Below the pieces are notes generated by a model, which saw nothing but the letters and a program-made list of their open reading frames with translations, was not told where the DNA came from and did no database searches. From positions 1-64,000 of the forward strand of contig JBDHUM010000002.1 of NCBI GenBank assembly GCA_039809125.1: a stretch of DNA of 64,000 nucleotides, read 5' to 3'. Shown here in pieces: positions 62,891 to 64,000 of the stretch. Every line of letters begins with the position of its first letter. The first letter of the stretch is position 1. Both the position numbers and the translations under genes were made by a program. Origin of the DNA: SZUA-359 sp039809125 (lineage in GTDB: Bacteria > Patescibacteriota > Saccharimonadia > Saccharimonadales > Saccharimonadaceae).

Positions 62891-63618
62891 AGGTAGCGAC
62901 GATATTTTTTTCGTCGCCACAAACTGTTCAATGCGGTAACGGTGGACATTTCCCAAATTCGTCCCTGGTTTATCATCTCTGGTACAACCGTATCGAGCCT
63001 ATAAGCAGCTACTTTGAGACCTTGCTCTTCAGGGTCGGGTGCAATTTTGCTTGGGTCCCACTGGCCATCTTTGAGTAAGGCAGCAAATAGGTTGAATTCT
63101 TGATAGTTGGTACTAACCGAACCAAAAATAGGTGGTAGCAGACGGTCAAGTTGGCCTTCTTTTAAAGAAACGCCAGCTTCTTCACGAGCTTCGCGTATAG
63201 CTGCCTGAACTGGGGTTTCGAGTTTGCCATCAATTATTTCGACACCCCCCGATGGCACTTCGATACTCCACCGACCGAGTTTTCGTTTGCGAGCAAGATC
63301 AGCTAGATCAGGCACTTCACCAATAGATAAGCCAGCCTTGATATCGGGACTAATATGAGGATAGCGAAATTGTTCGCCCATAATAACGTAGCCATGGCCA
63401 TTCACAACATCGATTGGAGTTACCGATGCGCCTTGAGGGTATTGATTGACAAAATGAAACCCTAAAGTCCCATCAGGACGAATAACTTCATGAACTGTTG
63501 TACGCAGGTATTTTTTTGCACCTTCAGGAACGTCGAGGGTATGTACTCGAACAAGCCAAGGAAGCTTATCCCGATTAATCTTGTGTGGTTCGGGTGGTTC
63601 ATCGTAGTATTTTTTCAT
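62887..63618 (-). CDS. Nudix hydrolase (ADP-ribose-pyrophosphatase-like)
   Basis: The 243-residue protein begins MKKYYDEPPEPHKINRDK at the ATG at 63618; the open frame further upstream would read through the promoter. The Nudix box is recognisable as PSGG...ETPVQAAIREAREEAG, with the RE-x2-EE-x-G core intact. The spacing between the first Gly and the first Glu is about four residues longer than consensus. It probably hydrolyses an NDP-sugar or ADP-ribose-type substrate, which fits its nucleotide-sugar neighbours. Confidence 0.88.
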   Translation of the reverse strand: MKKYYDEPPEPHKINRDKLPWLVRVHTLDVPEGAKKYLRTTVHEVIRPDGTLGFHFVNQYPQGASVTPIDVVNGHGYVIMGEQFRYPHISPDIKAGLSIGEVPDLADLARKRKLGRWSIEVPSGGVEIIDGKLETPVQAAIREAREEAGVSLKEGQLDRLLPPIFGSVSTNYQEFNLFAALLKDGQWDPSKIAPDPEEQGLKVAAYRLDTVVPEMINQGRIWEMSTVTALNSLWRRKKYRRYL

Positions 63619-63655
63619 CGTAGTATTTTTTTGTTTCGGGTGAGGACGTATTTTT

Positions 63656-63684
63656 ATTATAGCAAATATTGTATACTTTGTCAA
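63656..63684 (-). promoter_or_regulatory. Consensus sigma-70-type promoter of the Nudix gene
   Basis: On the minus strand TTGACA (63679-63684) and TATAAT (63656-63661), both perfect, are separated by 17 bp. The predicted start near 63649 gives a leader of about 30 nt before the ATG at 63618. Confidence 0.85.
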
Positions 63685-63782
63685 TATAAGTTTATAAAGA
63701 ATATTTCTGGTATGGCTACGATAGTCCAATACGTTGTATCGAATTTTTACAGTTTTTCCGTCGACAAAACGGTAATGGTAAG

Positions 63783-63811
63783 TTGACACGAATTCCTATA
63801 TGTGATATTAT
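63783..63811 (+). promoter_or_regulatory. Sigma-70-type promoter of the last, partial gene
   Basis: TTGACA (63783-63788), 17-bp spacer, TATTAT (63806-63811). The predicted start near 63818 gives a leader of about 34 nt with AAAGGA (63840-63845) before the ATG at 63852. Confidence 0.8.
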
Positions 63812-63851
63812 GAAAATATAAACAATTTCAATAAAACAGAAAGGAATAACA

Positions 63852-64000
63852 ATGGGCGCATCTGAAGAAGCATACGGCGAAGGACATCCAGCGACACTGG
63901 ATGAATGGATAGATCCAGAAACTGGAGATACGGTTACGCGTGACTCCGCAGAACGAGCAAAGAAAATGGGGCAACTATCTGAACAGCTAGACCATTTTGA
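63852..64000 (+). CDS. Unknown protein, truncated at the window end
   Basis: An open frame starts with ATG at 63852 (MGASEEAYGEGHPATLDEW) and continues through DPETGDTVTRDSAERAKKMG to the window edge, about 49 codons. It has a strong promoter and AAAGGA Shine-Dalgarno sequence. The visible part is acidic and polar, with no signal peptide. I do not recognise it. Confidence 0.7.
   Translation, partial: MGASEEAYGEGHPATLDEWIDPETGDTVTRDSAERAKKMGQLSEQLDHF

Noticed and set aside
63619..63789. N-terminal extension of the Nudix protein
   Set aside because: It would cross a perfect promoter (TTGACA-17-TATAAT) on the same strand; the ATG at 63618 lies downstream of it.
1..64000. rRNA operons, insertion sequences and CRISPR-Cas genes
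   Set aside because: I found no recognisable rRNA, transposase, integrase or Cas gene in the window.

Overview
The window looks like a chromosomal segment of a reduced, host-associated or epibiotic bacterium of the Candidate Phyla Radiation, most likely a member of Candidatus Saccharibacteria (TM7). I base this on gene content: a dnaN-dnaA-rpmH-rnpA-yidC-khpB core, a large secretion locus with many two-helix pilin-like proteins, PrgI and VirB4 homologues but no relaxase, and a long cell-surface glycan region in a very compact genome. TGA is used as an ordinary stop codon (for example at the end of sucC), which argues against code-25 lineages such as Gracilibacteria and SR1. The lineage is an inference; no 16S rRNA gene is present.

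Layout. 1-3.5 kb: tRNA genes (a partial one probably for Ser, Arg-GCG, Ser-GCU, Ser-UGA), a polymerase-beta-type nucleotidyltransferase, a two-helix membrane protein, one pilin-like gene and comFC. 3.6-23 kb: an Hsp20 chaperone, then the main attraction. Six pilin-like genes on the minus strand are divergent from a ten-gene plus-strand operon with two giant VirB6-like membrane proteins, PrgI, a VirB4 split over two genes, a membrane protein carrying a VanY-type peptidase, an exported lysozyme/NlpC-type protein and three small membrane-anchored proteins. 23-28 kb: dnaN, dnaA, probable oriC elements (DnaA boxes flank dnaA and overlap its promoter), rpmH, rnpA, yidC and khpB.

28-57 kb is a glycan and cell-envelope region: sugar-nucleotide enzymes (WecB, ManC), glycosyltransferases, GtrA and GtrB-type proteins, a Wzm/Wzt ABC exporter, pyruvyltransferases, a Wzx-like flippase, and two secreted wall proteins sharing a repeated module of about 65-75 residues, one of them with an amidase domain. 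sucC and sucD sit inside this region, upstream of lipid-glycan genes. 57-64 kb holds a secreted M23-like/beta-propeller protein, galE, glmS, a galU-like gene, a Nudix hydrolase and the start of an unknown gene. A decayed glmS tail lies between the propeller gene and galE.

How it fits together. GlmS, GalE, GalU-like, WecB and ManC would supply UDP-GlcNAc, UDP-ManNAc, UDP-Glc/Gal and GDP-Man. The glycosyltransferases, two alternative export routes (Wzm/Wzt and a Wzx-like flippase) and the pyruvyltransferases would build surface polymers. The secretion machine, with its wall hydrolases and varied pilins, plus the secreted amidase, M23-like and lectin-like proteins, would act at the cell surface and perhaps on a partner cell. 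Many genes have a -10 hexamer ending 6 to 10 nt before the start codon and no Shine-Dalgarno sequence, suggesting widespread leaderless translation. Several convergent gene pairs share their stop codons, which shows strong compaction.
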